Positions 18,448 to 27,536 of a stretch of DNA of 64,000 bases are shown one piece after another. Numbering within the stretch: the stretch's first letter is position 1; every line of letters starts with the position of its first letter. The position numbers and the translations under genes are program-made. The notes beneath the pieces are model-generated. The model saw nothing but the letters and a program-made list of their open reading frames with translations. It was not told where the DNA came from and did not search any database. Source of the DNA: Paeniglutamicibacter terrestris (GTDB lineage: Bacteria > Actinomycetota > Actinomycetes > Actinomycetales > Micrococcaceae); contig NZ_JAAWVT010000001.1 in the NCBI RefSeq assembly GCF_012271785.1, positions 744,001 to 808,000 on the forward strand. The letters run 5' to 3'.

Positions 18448-19659
18448 TTACTGCCCGGCGCGGGTCTGCAGTACCTCCAGGGCGGCGGCATCGATCTTGG
18501 CCCGGAAGCTTGGACTGGACTTGGCCAGAGCCACCATGGACTTGTGAATGGTGGGGATCTCCGCGGCATTCACGCAGAGCATCATGGTGCCACCGGCGTT
18601 AAAGAAGGCCCTGGCGCGCGAGGCATAACTCCAGGCGGCGAGTTGCTTGGCGTTGCACATGTCATCGGAGATCACGATCCCGGTGAAGCCCAAATCGTGG
18701 CGCAGCATGGACTTCATGATGATGGAGGAATATGGCCCAACACGGTTCGGTTCGATTTGGGTATAAATCGCGTTGGAGATCATCACCCAGCGGGTTCCCC
18801 CAGCAATGGCCCGGATGAAGGGGCGGCGGTAGACGCTATAGCGCGTGGTGATGGTGTCTTTAACGTTGGAGGAGGTATCGGTGTTCTTGGTGACCCTGCC
18901 CAAACCGGGGAAATGCTTGGCCACCGGCGCGATGCCGCCGGCACGCATTCCCGCCACGAAGGCACCAACATCATCTGCGACGCTCCAGGAGGTGTAGCCG
19001 AACTCGCGGTGCCAGTAGCCGATGGGCGAGTTGTAGGGCGCAAACTCGGCGGAGGGGACGGTGTCGGCGACCGGCGCCAGATTCACGTTGAGTCCTGCGG
19101 AGTGCAGCTGCTTGGCCCACGCTGTGGCCTTGGAACGCAACGTTGTGGTTGACCACGTGCCCTGGTGCAGGGCCGTGGGCATGTCGGAGAAACCTGTCCC
19201 CTGAAGAACCTGGACGTAGCCGCCTTCCTGATCCGTGGCGATGAAGCGCTTTTGACCACCGGTGCTGCTCAGCGACACGGTGGCGTTGAGCTTGTTGACC
19301 ACGGATTTGGTGATGGTGACTCCCGCATAACTACGGCCCTTAAGAAAAACGTTGCCCACCTTGTACTTGGTGAGGATCGATAGGTCCGTGGCGCTGGCCC
19401 CGGTGGCCGGAAGACCCATCATCAGCACCTGACCCACGCGCTGCTCAAGACTCAGCGTTTTCAGTGTCTGGGTGGGGGTTAGCGCCGAAATGTTCACGGC
19501 CGTGCGTTCAAGCGGTGCGCTCACGGGGGCCGAAGGACTCTCCGGGCGCTGGGCCGCCGAAGGTGGCCCCAGTGGTGAGGCAGTGGTGGCCACGACGAGC
19601 ACCAGTAGCAGTGCCAGACGTGTTACGGCAAAAGGATTGACGGTGGAATGCCCGCGCAT
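18448..19659 (-). CDS. secreted glycoside hydrolase family 3 (NagZ-like) protein
   Basis: A 403-residue secreted protein: signal sequence (residues 11-29), then a GH3 TIM barrel with TDQEGGYVQ (142-150), KHFPGLG (248-254) and the nucleophile region VISDDM (D332). In NagZ-type beta-N-acetylhexosaminidases the acid/base histidine lies in an Asp-Ser-His motif after KHFPGHG; here the corresponding stretch is NTDTSSN with no His, and HG is LG. This may be a variant branch with altered mechanism. ATG 19659 has GAGG at a good distance; a GTG ten codons upstream is the alternative. Role in peptidoglycan or muropeptide turnover is inferred. Confidence 0.78.
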   Translation of the reverse strand: MRGHSTVNPFAVTRLALLLVLVVATTASPLGPPSAAQRPESPSAPVSAPLERTAVNISALTPTQTLKTLSLEQRVGQVLMMGLPATGASATDLSILTKYKVGNVFLKGRSYAGVTITKSVVNKLNATVSLSSTGGQKRFIATDQEGGYVQVLQGTGFSDMPTALHQGTWSTTTLRSKATAWAKQLHSAGLNVNLAPVADTVPSAEFAPYNSPIGYWHREFGYTSWSVADDVGAFVAGMRAGGIAPVAKHFPGLGRVTKNTDTSSNVKDTITTRYSVYRRPFIRAIAGGTRWVMISNAIYTQIEPNRVGPYSSIIMKSMLRHDLGFTGIVISDDMCNAKQLAAWSYASRARAFFNAGGTMMLCVNAAEIPTIHKSMVALAKSSPSFRAKIDAAALEVLQTRAGQ

Positions 19660-19784
19660 GGCGAACGCCTCGATTCGACGGAAACTCACGCCAGTCTATT
19701 CCCCCACCGAGTGTTTTAACCCGAAAAAGCCGATCGGATATTCCCGTGGAGCACGGTGGTGCGCTCGTCCGTTCTCTGCGCTAC

Positions 19785-20564
19785 TTACGTCCGCGCAGCG
19801 GTGCGACCACCGAAGTCATCGGCAATGTCTTGGGCGACCCGACGCATCAGCGGCAGCATCTCATCGGTGATCGAGGTCGAACCGATGCGCCCTGGCTGCA
19901 CCGAGACATTCAGCGCACCCAGTAGTTGCGCGCCGCGGTAAACGGGAACCGCCAACCCACGCAACCCCTCGTCAAGTTCCTGCGCGACCAGCGACCAGCC
20001 CTGGGCCCGCACGGCGTCCAGTTCGGTACGCAGCTCATCGATGCTTGACACCGTCTTGGCGGTGAAGTGGGTCAGCTTGGTCTTGCGCAAAAATTCCTCG
20101 CGTGCCATCTCCGGCAGTTCGGCGACCAGCACCCGGCCCATGGAGGTGGCCCAGGCCGGGAGTCGGTTGCCGATGCTCACGTTCATCGAGTGCATGCGCG
20201 GGGCGGCGATGCGCTCCACGTAGAGGATGTCCTGGTCATCAAGCACGCACAGCGCGGTGGTCTCGGCGAGCTCGACGGCCAGGGATTGCAAGTGCGGGCG
20301 GGCAACCTGCGGCAGCGTGAGTCCGGAGAGGTAAGAAGCCCCAATGTCCAGCACCCGCGGGGTCTGCCGGAAGGCGTTGCCGTCGGTTTCTAGGTATCCC
20401 AGATCCACCAGGGTGAGCAGGAAACGGCGGGCCGCAGCCCGCGAGACGGTGATGGCCTCGGCCACCTGCGTCACCGTCAGCAGCGGATGCGCAGCGTCAA
20501 AGGCCAGCAACACCGCCAGCGTCTTTTCCGCCGATTTCACATAGTAATCAGGCTGCTCGGCCAT
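19785..20564 (-). CDS. IclR-family regulator (PcaR/PcaU-like)
   Basis: A 259-residue regulator with an N-terminal winged HTH (about 10-70, LTVTQVAEAITVSRAAARRFLLTLVDLGYL) and an IclR effector domain (about 85-250) carrying the typical SIGNRLPAWATSMGRVLVAEL stretch. Members of this branch control protocatechuate and shikimate/quinate catabolism. It lies 26 bp behind the qsuB-type gene on the same strand, so it is the last gene of the catabolic operon and probably its regulator. The palindrome in the divergent promoter (23375-23395) is its likely operator. Confidence 0.88.
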   Translation of the reverse strand: MAEQPDYYVKSAEKTLAVLLAFDAAHPLLTVTQVAEAITVSRAAARRFLLTLVDLGYLETDGNAFRQTPRVLDIGASYLSGLTLPQVARPHLQSLAVELAETTALCVLDDQDILYVERIAAPRMHSMNVSIGNRLPAWATSMGRVLVAELPEMAREEFLRKTKLTHFTAKTVSSIDELRTELDAVRAQGWSLVAQELDEGLRGLAVPVYRGAQLLGALNVSVQPGRIGSTSITDEMLPLMRRVAQDIADDFGGRTAART

Positions 20565-20590
20565 GGCCCCACTCGTCCCCTTGTTTGTTG

Positions 20591-22432
20591 CTAATACGTG
20601 GTCAAACGGTTGCGCTCGAATTGGGCGGCCAGACGCACCGGTGCATTCGGTGCCCCATAACCGTCATAGCCTCCGCGACGCTGAACAACCTCAAGGAACA
20701 TCGAGCCTACCGTTTCGGTATAAAAATGCAGGAATTCGCCATGTTCGTCGCGGTCATACAGCAGGTTCAGTTCCTGCAACTGCACGAGGGTCTCCCCGCT
20801 CAGTGCGAACCGCGCCGCCAAGTCTTCATAGTAGTTGTTGGGCACGGGCAAGAATTCCATGCCCGCCGCCACGGCCTGCCGAGCCAGCGAAATAATGTCA
20901 TCGGTGTGCACAGCAATATGCTCGGGATAACTCGGGGCGCGATCGCCGGTGCCTTCTAGTCCGTGCGGCACGATGTTCAGCGCCAGCCGTACCGCACCGT
21001 CCGTGGTGCGCAGCACCTGGGAGCGCACCAGGCCCATGGGGCTGGGAACCTCGGTGCCGGGGCGGGCGGCGAGGTTCAGTGTGGAGGTATAAAAGAGCAC
21101 CGATTCATCAAAGGCCTGCCACGGCTGGGCTAGGTTGATGTGGTCAATGCCGGTGATGGACCCGGTATCGCTCAGCGCGGAGCCGTCACCAAATTCCGCG
21201 GTCCAGGCCGGTTCGGTGGCGGTGGTCCCGAAAAAGACCTCGGTGGCATCCGGTGCGGTGAAGCCGTGCAGCGGTTGCTCACCCACGGTGTGGTGGCGTG
21301 GCACCACCGGTGCCTTCAGCGCTGTGGCACGCATCGTGCCCAGTGTCGCGTCCGGAACCTGGATGCCAAAGCCGGAGACCTCGGCGGTAATTCCGCGGCT
21401 GCGCTGGGTGTTGATGATGATCCGTGCGTTCCCCGCACTCCACAGCGTGACCGGCTTGCGGCGGTGCTGGCCGCGGAAGCTGAAGCCCAGCTGGGCCAGC
21501 ATTCCGGCCACCGCTTCGGGATCCTCGGTGCGGATTTCCGCGTAGTCGAATCCGGAGGCCTCTTGGGCACCGGGCAGCGCGGAAATACCCAGCGGGTAGG
21601 TGGTCGCGCCGGCGCCCAGCAGCGTTGCGGTTTTGTCTTGAAGCCAGATTAGCGAACGCATCCCATCCACGGCGGTGCGCTCCACATTGGACTGGCGGAA
21701 GACATCGTTGAAGATTTCCAGCGAGACGATTCCGTCATAACCCGAGCGCACCAGATGCCCCATGAAGGCGTCGAGTTCGAAGGCACCCTCGCCGGGGAAC
21801 ACCCGGTAGTGGCGCGACCAGGAGAGGATGTCCATGGAGAGTACCGGGGCATCGGCCAGCTGGACGAAGAAGATCTTTTCCGCCGGGATCGCCGCGATTC
21901 CCGCGGGGTCATCTCCTCGGGAGAGGATGTGGAAGGAATCAAGGCAGAGCCCCACATTGGGGTGGTTCACCTTTTGAACAATGCGCCAGGAGTGCCCGTA
22001 GGTGTTAACAAAGGTGCCCCAGGCCAGGGCCTCGTAAGCAATTTTTACTCCATAGCCGGCGGCCAATTCGCCCAGTGCGCGAATCTGTGTGACAAAAAGT
22101 TCATCGTCATTGATGGTTGCCGTGCCCACGTTCGAGCACAGGAGCATGGTGCTGATACCCAGGCGGTTCATGAGCTGGAATTTGGCTTCGGCACGGGCCA
22201 AGTTGGCGACGAAGGTGTTCTCGTCAACACCCTCAAAGTCGCGGAAGGGTTGGAAGAGGTCCAGGCTCAGGCCGAGTCGGTTGGCCAGGGCCAGAACTTC
22301 CTCGGGCGACATGGGCGAGACGGTGAGGTCTTGCTCGAAGATCTCGATGCCGTCAAATCCGGCCTTGGCGCAGGCCAGCATCTTTTGCTCAAGCGTGCCG
22401 GAAATGCAGACGGTGGCGATGGAGGTGCGCAT
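20591..22432 (-). CDS. qsuB: 3-dehydroshikimate dehydratase, QsuB type (TIM barrel + VOC fusion)
   Basis: A 613-residue two-domain protein. The N-terminal half (about 1-280) is an AP-endonuclease-2/xylose-isomerase-like TIM barrel (FDGIEIFEQDL, CLDSFHILSRG, VSLEIFND) that dehydrates 3-dehydroshikimate to protocatechuate. The C-terminal half (about 290-610) is a hydroxyphenylpyruvate-dioxygenase-like VOC module with GIDHINLAQP, EHIAVHTDD and MFLEVVQRRGGY supplying the H/H/E metal-site pattern. This fusion is known from Corynebacterium QsuB and Pseudomonas QuiC1. The ATG follows directly on the stop of the dehydrogenase gene (TAA-ATG), so the two are coupled. Confidence 0.9.
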   Translation of the reverse strand: MRTSIATVCISGTLEQKMLACAKAGFDGIEIFEQDLTVSPMSPEEVLALANRLGLSLDLFQPFRDFEGVDENTFVANLARAEAKFQLMNRLGISTMLLCSNVGTATINDDELFVTQIRALGELAAGYGVKIAYEALAWGTFVNTYGHSWRIVQKVNHPNVGLCLDSFHILSRGDDPAGIAAIPAEKIFFVQLADAPVLSMDILSWSRHYRVFPGEGAFELDAFMGHLVRSGYDGIVSLEIFNDVFRQSNVERTAVDGMRSLIWLQDKTATLLGAGATTYPLGISALPGAQEASGFDYAEIRTEDPEAVAGMLAQLGFSFRGQHRRKPVTLWSAGNARIIINTQRSRGITAEVSGFGIQVPDATLGTMRATALKAPVVPRHHTVGEQPLHGFTAPDATEVFFGTTATEPAWTAEFGDGSALSDTGSITGIDHINLAQPWQAFDESVLFYTSTLNLAARPGTEVPSPMGLVRSQVLRTTDGAVRLALNIVPHGLEGTGDRAPSYPEHIAVHTDDIISLARQAVAAGMEFLPVPNNYYEDLAARFALSGETLVQLQELNLLYDRDEHGEFLHFYTETVGSMFLEVVQRRGGYDGYGAPNAPVRLAAQFERNRLTTY

Positions 22433-23305
22433 TTAGAGACCGGCCTCCAGCATTTCCAGCAGGTGGGCATGCATGCGTGCGGTATCCGGGGTGATGCCGG
22501 TGATGATTTCGAAGGCGTCAACTGCCTGACCCACCGCCATGTTCCCGCCATCTAGTGTGCGGCAGCCAAGGGCCTTCGCGGCGGTGATGAGTTCGGTATC
22601 CACGGGCCGGTAGACCACATCGGCCACCCAGTGTTCTGCACTCAGTCCGCTGATGTCAAAGGGCAATCCGGGGTGATGGTGCATGCCCACGGGGCTGGCG
22701 TTCAGTACACCGTTCACCTTGGGCAGCAGGACGGGGACCTGGTCAATGTCGCAGGCCAGGATCGTGCACTCGGGAAATTGCATGGATAGGGTCGCGGCGC
22801 GTTCCGCGGCGCGGGTGGCTTCCGGATCGACCAGGAACAGTTCCTTGACTCCCGAGGCCAGCAGCGCGTAGGCGACGGCCGAACCGGCCCCACCCACACC
22901 TAGCTGCAGTACGGTGTCCAGGGTGGCGTCGGGCAACCCGTTGGCCAGTGCCCAGGCGAAGCCCGAGGCATCGGTGTTAAAGCCGTGGAACGAGCCGTCC
23001 TTGATGATCACGGTGTTCACCGCACCGATCGCCTTGGCCTCATCACTGATCTCATCTAGGTGTTCAAGCACCAGTTGTTTGCAGGGGTGGGTGATGTTAA
23101 AGGCGTTGAACCCCAGGGCCGCTCCGGCAGACAACAACTCTCCGACGTCGGTGGCTTCCTTGCCGATGATCGTGAGGTCGATCGGACGGTAAAGGTAGCG
23201 CAAGGAGTGGGCGTCGCCCTCACGCTCATGCATGGGTGGAGTCAGCGATGGGATGACCCCATCACCAATCAGGCCAACAAGATACGACTGCGTGGTGGTG
23301 CTCAT
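22433..23305 (-). CDS. qsuD: quinate/shikimate dehydrogenase (QsuD-like)
   Basis: A 290-residue AroE-superfamily NAD(P)-dependent dehydrogenase. Substrate residues S20, T22 (SLTPPMHEREG), catalytic K76 (ITHPCK), N97 and D112 (FNTDASG) are present. The SLTP..HE..G variant rather than SxSP..HN is typical of the catabolic quinate/shikimate dehydrogenases of actinobacteria. The GVGGAGSAVAYAL loop is followed by LVDPEATRA; the Asp at the end of strand 2 favours NAD+. First gene of the minus-strand catabolic operon. A housekeeping aroE is the alternative but the neighbourhood argues against it. Confidence 0.87.
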   Translation of the reverse strand: MSTTTQSYLVGLIGDGVIPSLTPPMHEREGDAHSLRYLYRPIDLTIIGKEATDVGELLSAGAALGFNAFNITHPCKQLVLEHLDEISDEAKAIGAVNTVIIKDGSFHGFNTDASGFAWALANGLPDATLDTVLQLGVGGAGSAVAYALLASGVKELFLVDPEATRAAERAATLSMQFPECTILACDIDQVPVLLPKVNGVLNASPVGMHHHPGLPFDISGLSAEHWVADVVYRPVDTELITAAKALGCRTLDGGNMAVGQAVDAFEIITGITPDTARMHAHLLEMLEAGL

Positions 23306-23374
23306 GACTGCTCCAGTCCTTGAGATTATTTCTCGTATGGATTGTCTTGAATGTGATTTAGCTCTACTCTAATG

Positions 23375-23395
23375 GTTGTACGGAATTCGTACAAC
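23375..23395. promoter_or_regulatory. 21-bp palindrome, candidate IclR operator
   Basis: GTTGTACG-N5-CGTACAAC forms perfect 8-bp arms within the 155-bp region between the divergent dehydrogenase operon and the transporter gene. Location and symmetry suit an IclR-type operator controlling both directions. Confidence 0.6.
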
Positions 23396-23460
23396 TGTAC
23401 GCTTTGCGCACAAAGAAGTGCCCGTCCCCCAGATTTCACGCCACACCTTAGGAGCATCCG

Positions 23461-24813
23461 ATGCCCAACACCGATCATTCGCCGGCGCAGGAAGCGCCCG
23501 GCACCGGAGGCAGGACGCCAGTCAAGGCGGCGCTTGCCAGCTTCATGGGTAGCGCCGTTGAGTACTACGACTTCTTCATTTTCGGCGCCGCAGCCGCCCT
23601 GATTTTCCCGCACGTATTCTTCCCCGACGCCGGGACCAACGCCGCCGTCATGTCCCTGGCAACCTTCGGCTTCGCCTACGTCGCCCGTCCCATCGGTGCC
23701 GTGATCCTCGGCCACTTCGGGGACAGGATCGGGCGGCAAAAGGTCTTGATGTTCACCCTGGTACTGATGGGCGCCGCAACCTTCGCCATCGGCTGCCTGC
23801 CTACCTTCGACCAGATCGGCTGGTGGGCCCCGGCCCTGCTGGTATTCGCACGCCTATTGCAGGGACTCTCCGCCGCGGGCGAGCAGGCAGGGGCCTCATC
23901 GCTGACCCTAGAACATGCTCCCGATAATCGCCGGTCCTTCTTCACCTCCTGGACGCTGACCGGCACCCAAGGCGGGCAGATTCTTGCCGCCCTGATCTTC
24001 ATCCCCGTGGTGGCCATGCCCGACGAGTTCAAGTTCGGCATTGGCTGGCGCATCCCGTTCTGGCTCTCCGCGGTGGTCGTCCTCATTACCTTCTTTATTC
24101 GCCGCACGCTGCACGAAACCCCAGAGTTCGAGAACGCCAAGAAGAACAACGAGATCGCCAAGCTGCCCCTGGGCGTGCTGATCCGCTTCCACTGGCGCGA
24201 TGTGCTGCGCGTGGTCTTCTGCGCCTTCATCGCCGCGGTGTCCACCGTCTATGGCACCCTGGCCATCTCCTACGGCAAGAACATCGGAAACCTGGATGAA
24301 TCCGTCACCCTGTGGCTGGTGGTTGCCGGCAATATCGGCGCGCTGTTCACCCAGCCACTCTTCGGAAAGCTGGCCGATCGGATCGGCCGCAAGCCGGTGT
24401 TCATCTACGGTGCGCTGGGCTCGGCGGCCCTCATGCCCTTCTACCTGCGCTCCATGGAAACCAGCAACACCGTGTTGCAATTCGCACTCTCACTGCTGGT
24501 CTTCTCCTGCGCTTATGCGGCGACCAACGCAGTCTGGCCGTCCTTCTACGCCGAGATGTTCTCCTCGCAGGTCCGTTTCTCCGGCCTGGCCATCGGCACC
24601 CAGCTCGGATTCTTGATGGCGGGCTTCGCCCCGTCCATCGTTGCGGCCCTGGGCGGGTTGGAGCCCGGCGGCTGGGTTGTCATCAGCCTGTTCACCGCCG
24701 CGATCGCACTGATCGCCACGGTCTCGGCACTGACCGCCAAGGAAACCTACCAGGTGCCCACGCACCTTTTGGGCCGCACCGCACACAAGGTCGCAAGCGC
24801 TCCCGGCGCCTAG
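23461..24813 (+). CDS. MHS-family MFS transporter, probable shikimate/quinate importer
   Basis: A 450-residue metabolite:H+ symporter with twelve helices. Family hallmarks are SFMGSAVEYYDFFIFG in helix 1, GHFGDRIGRQKVL after helix 2, RLLQGLSAAGEQAGASSL in helix 4 and ETPEF in the central loop, as in ShiA. It is divergently transcribed from the QsuB/QsuD-like operon over a shared palindrome, which points to shikimate, quinate or dehydroshikimate uptake. ATG 23461 has TTAGGAG just upstream. A terminator follows. Confidence 0.85.
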   Translation: MPNTDHSPAQEAPGTGGRTPVKAALASFMGSAVEYYDFFIFGAAAALIFPHVFFPDAGTNAAVMSLATFGFAYVARPIGAVILGHFGDRIGRQKVLMFTLVLMGAATFAIGCLPTFDQIGWWAPALLVFARLLQGLSAAGEQAGASSLTLEHAPDNRRSFFTSWTLTGTQGGQILAALIFIPVVAMPDEFKFGIGWRIPFWLSAVVVLITFFIRRTLHETPEFENAKKNNEIAKLPLGVLIRFHWRDVLRVVFCAFIAAVSTVYGTLAISYGKNIGNLDESVTLWLVVAGNIGALFTQPLFGKLADRIGRKPVFIYGALGSAALMPFYLRSMETSNTVLQFALSLLVFSCAYAATNAVWPSFYAEMFSSQVRFSGLAIGTQLGFLMAGFAPSIVAALGGLEPGGWVVISLFTAAIALIATVSALTAKETYQVPTHLLGRTAHKVASAPGA

Positions 24814-24840
24814 GTTCACTAGACGGCGGACACCAACATC

Positions 24841-24893
24841 AAGCGCGGGCTCCTGAGGGATCATTCACGATGAACCCGGGGCCCGCGCTTTTT
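24841..24893 (+). terminator. intrinsic terminator after the MHS transporter gene
   Basis: Inverted repeat AAGCGCGGGC (24841-24850) and GCCCGCGCTT (24881-24890) closes a 30-nt loop that holds a smaller TCAT/ATGA stem, followed by a run of five T. Confidence 0.8.
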
Positions 24894-25008
24894 GTGCTGC
24901 ATCTTTGGTGTACCTCTAGGCTTCACCTTCGTTCATGTTCACCCAACGGTTAGGTCCGTTGCCTAGGCTAAGGAACACAGGGTGAGAACAACCAGTCTCA
25001 CCGCCTGA

Positions 25009-25869
<861 letters not shown>

Positions 25870-25886
25870 GGCAGCATCAACGATGG

Positions 25887-25920
25887 TCCCGGGGTTTGAA
25901 CTGGACCACGAATCCCGGGA
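25887..25920 (+). terminator. hairpin after the hydrolase gene
   Basis: TCCCGGGGTT (25887-25896) pairs with AATCCCGGGA (25911-25920) with one wobble. There is no clear T-run after it, so termination efficiency is uncertain. Confidence 0.5.
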
Positions 25921-25985
25921 TGATTCGCCTGCCCATGGCGTTCGGTCACCCCAGCCGGACCAGCAATAAGGTCATACTGTTTTCC

Positions 25986-26804
25986 ATGGATACTCCACGC
26001 GGCCCACTGATGCCGACCGGCGAAGGAACCGCGCAGGTGATTCGACGCGAGCCGTCGGTGACACTGCGTGATCTCGTGGTGCACTATTGGCTGCCCACGT
26101 GGCATATTCCGGCAGGGGCCAGTCACGAACAGCGGATCCTCACCTTTCCCGGCTGCAACCTTGGGATCGAAGACGGTGTCGGGACGCTCTATGGGCCGGT
26201 CACGCAGTTGTCGCTCAAGCGGCTCACTGGTTCGGGACGCGCTTTTGGAGTGCTCTTCAGACCCGGTACCGCGTTTCTGCTCAGCCCGGTGCCTATCGCG
26301 GAGTTGGTGGACGGTTCGGTCCCTGCCCTCGACTGTGGGCTGGGAGATGCCGAATCCATCCACGCTGCCCTGAATGCGGGGGCGACCGCGGAGCAAGGAC
26401 AACTGACGGCGATCCAGATCTTTGAGCACTGGCTGTCCCTTCGACTCCCCGACGGGGCGGATGAAGAAGGGCTCCTGATGAACCGAATTTGTGCGGATAT
26501 CGAGTCCACGCCGGGGCTCCAGCGCGTAACGCAGCTCTGTGAGCGGTGGAGAATCGGCGAGCGCAGCTTGCAGAGGTTGGTGCGAACCCGCATGGGTATC
26601 ACCCCAAAATGGCTGTTACAGCGCCATCGTCTCCAGGAAGCTGCGGTGCTAATGGGCCAGGGCGTGGGCCCGAATCTGTCACGCCTGGCCCACGCGCTCG
26701 GCTATGCGGATCAGGCGCATTTCACGCGGGATTTCGCTGGTGTCACCGGGATGAGCCCCGGCGAATATGTACGCCAGGTTCAGGCCGGACCCACCAGCGA
26801 CTGA
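25986..26804 (+). CDS. AraC-family transcription regulator
   Basis: A 272-residue regulator. The C-terminal AraC double HTH spans about residues 175-265 (GIGERSLQRLVRTRMGITPKWLLQ, then LAHALGYADQAHFTRDFAGVTGMSPGEY). The N-terminal about 150 residues resemble the DUF6597-type sensor domain seen with such regulators (VHYWLPTWHIP, GPVTQ, FGVLFRPG). It precedes, tail to tail, a PhnB-like VOC gene. ATG 25986 fits the domain start; the longer open frame begins inside the hydrolase gene. Target genes are unknown. Confidence 0.83.
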   Translation: MDTPRGPLMPTGEGTAQVIRREPSVTLRDLVVHYWLPTWHIPAGASHEQRILTFPGCNLGIEDGVGTLYGPVTQLSLKRLTGSGRAFGVLFRPGTAFLLSPVPIAELVDGSVPALDCGLGDAESIHAALNAGATAEQGQLTAIQIFEHWLSLRLPDGADEEGLLMNRICADIESTPGLQRVTQLCERWRIGERSLQRLVRTRMGITPKWLLQRHRLQEAAVLMGQGVGPNLSRLAHALGYADQAHFTRDFAGVTGMSPGEYVRQVQAGPTSD

Positions 26805-26821
26805 CATTTGGGTCACCGCCC

Positions 26822-27355
26822 CTAGGGGGTTTCGGCCGCGCTGAAGCTCGCCAGCCAAGCGGTGACCCGGCGCTCGGATTCCTCCCGGGAAAGATCCTCC
26901 ACGCGTGTCATGACGTTCCAGCGCCGCCCAAAGGCATCGGCGAAGGTGGCAAAGCGGTCCCCGGAGACAAAGTTGGCCGGTTGTTCCACCGCGGTGGCCC
27001 CGTGTTCAAGCGCCAGGGAAAAGACCGCATCCACGTCGTGAACGTAGACCGCAATGGAATTGTTGGTGTGTTGCGCATCGGCCGCCACTAACCCGTAGGA
27101 GGCTTGGGGGTCCGATAGCTGCAGAATGCCATTGCCAAAATCGAGTTCGGCATGTGCGACGGTTCCGCTGCCATCCTCTCGCGGGGCGCCGGGCATCACC
27201 GAGAGCACTTTGGCACCGAACACTGCTCGATAGAACTCGATCGCCGCCTGGGCCGGGTCAACGACAATGAACGGCGTCAGCGCGGTGTATCCGTGCGGCA
27301 CACCTTGGTTCGTGTGCTCTCCGGTCGCGCCCTGGGTTTTTGGTTCCGTGGACAT
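26822..27355 (-). CDS. VOC-family (PhnB/glyoxalase-like) protein
   Basis: A 177-residue cytosolic VOC-fold protein of the PhnB-like type: LTPFIVVDPAQAAIEFYRAVFGA, AHAELDFGNGILQLSD and VYVHDVDAVF..ALEHGATAV..P. It has the C-terminal FADAFGRRWNVMTRVED typical of these proteins, which are often annotated as antibiotic or glyoxalase resistance-like without tested function. ATG 27355 is preceded by AAGGA at good spacing, preferable to the ATG three codons upstream. It diverges from the MFS gene at 27537. Confidence 0.8.
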   Translation of the reverse strand: MSTEPKTQGATGEHTNQGVPHGYTALTPFIVVDPAQAAIEFYRAVFGAKVLSVMPGAPREDGSGTVAHAELDFGNGILQLSDPQASYGLVAADAQHTNNSIAVYVHDVDAVFSLALEHGATAVEQPANFVSGDRFATFADAFGRRWNVMTRVEDLSREESERRVTAWLASFSAAETP

Positions 27356-27536
27356 GCTAAACATCCTTCATCGGTCTGGATCGTTGATTGCTTTTCCATT
27401 GAATACTTCTCGCATGGACGTGGTCTTGAAGGAACCCGACAACCGCTTGAGCAATCTCCCACCGTGCCGTGACTGATGGCAGCGGGCCTACTCTTTCCCC
27501 CTCACTTCGACATATCTTCGTGTTCGCGAGTCTGAC

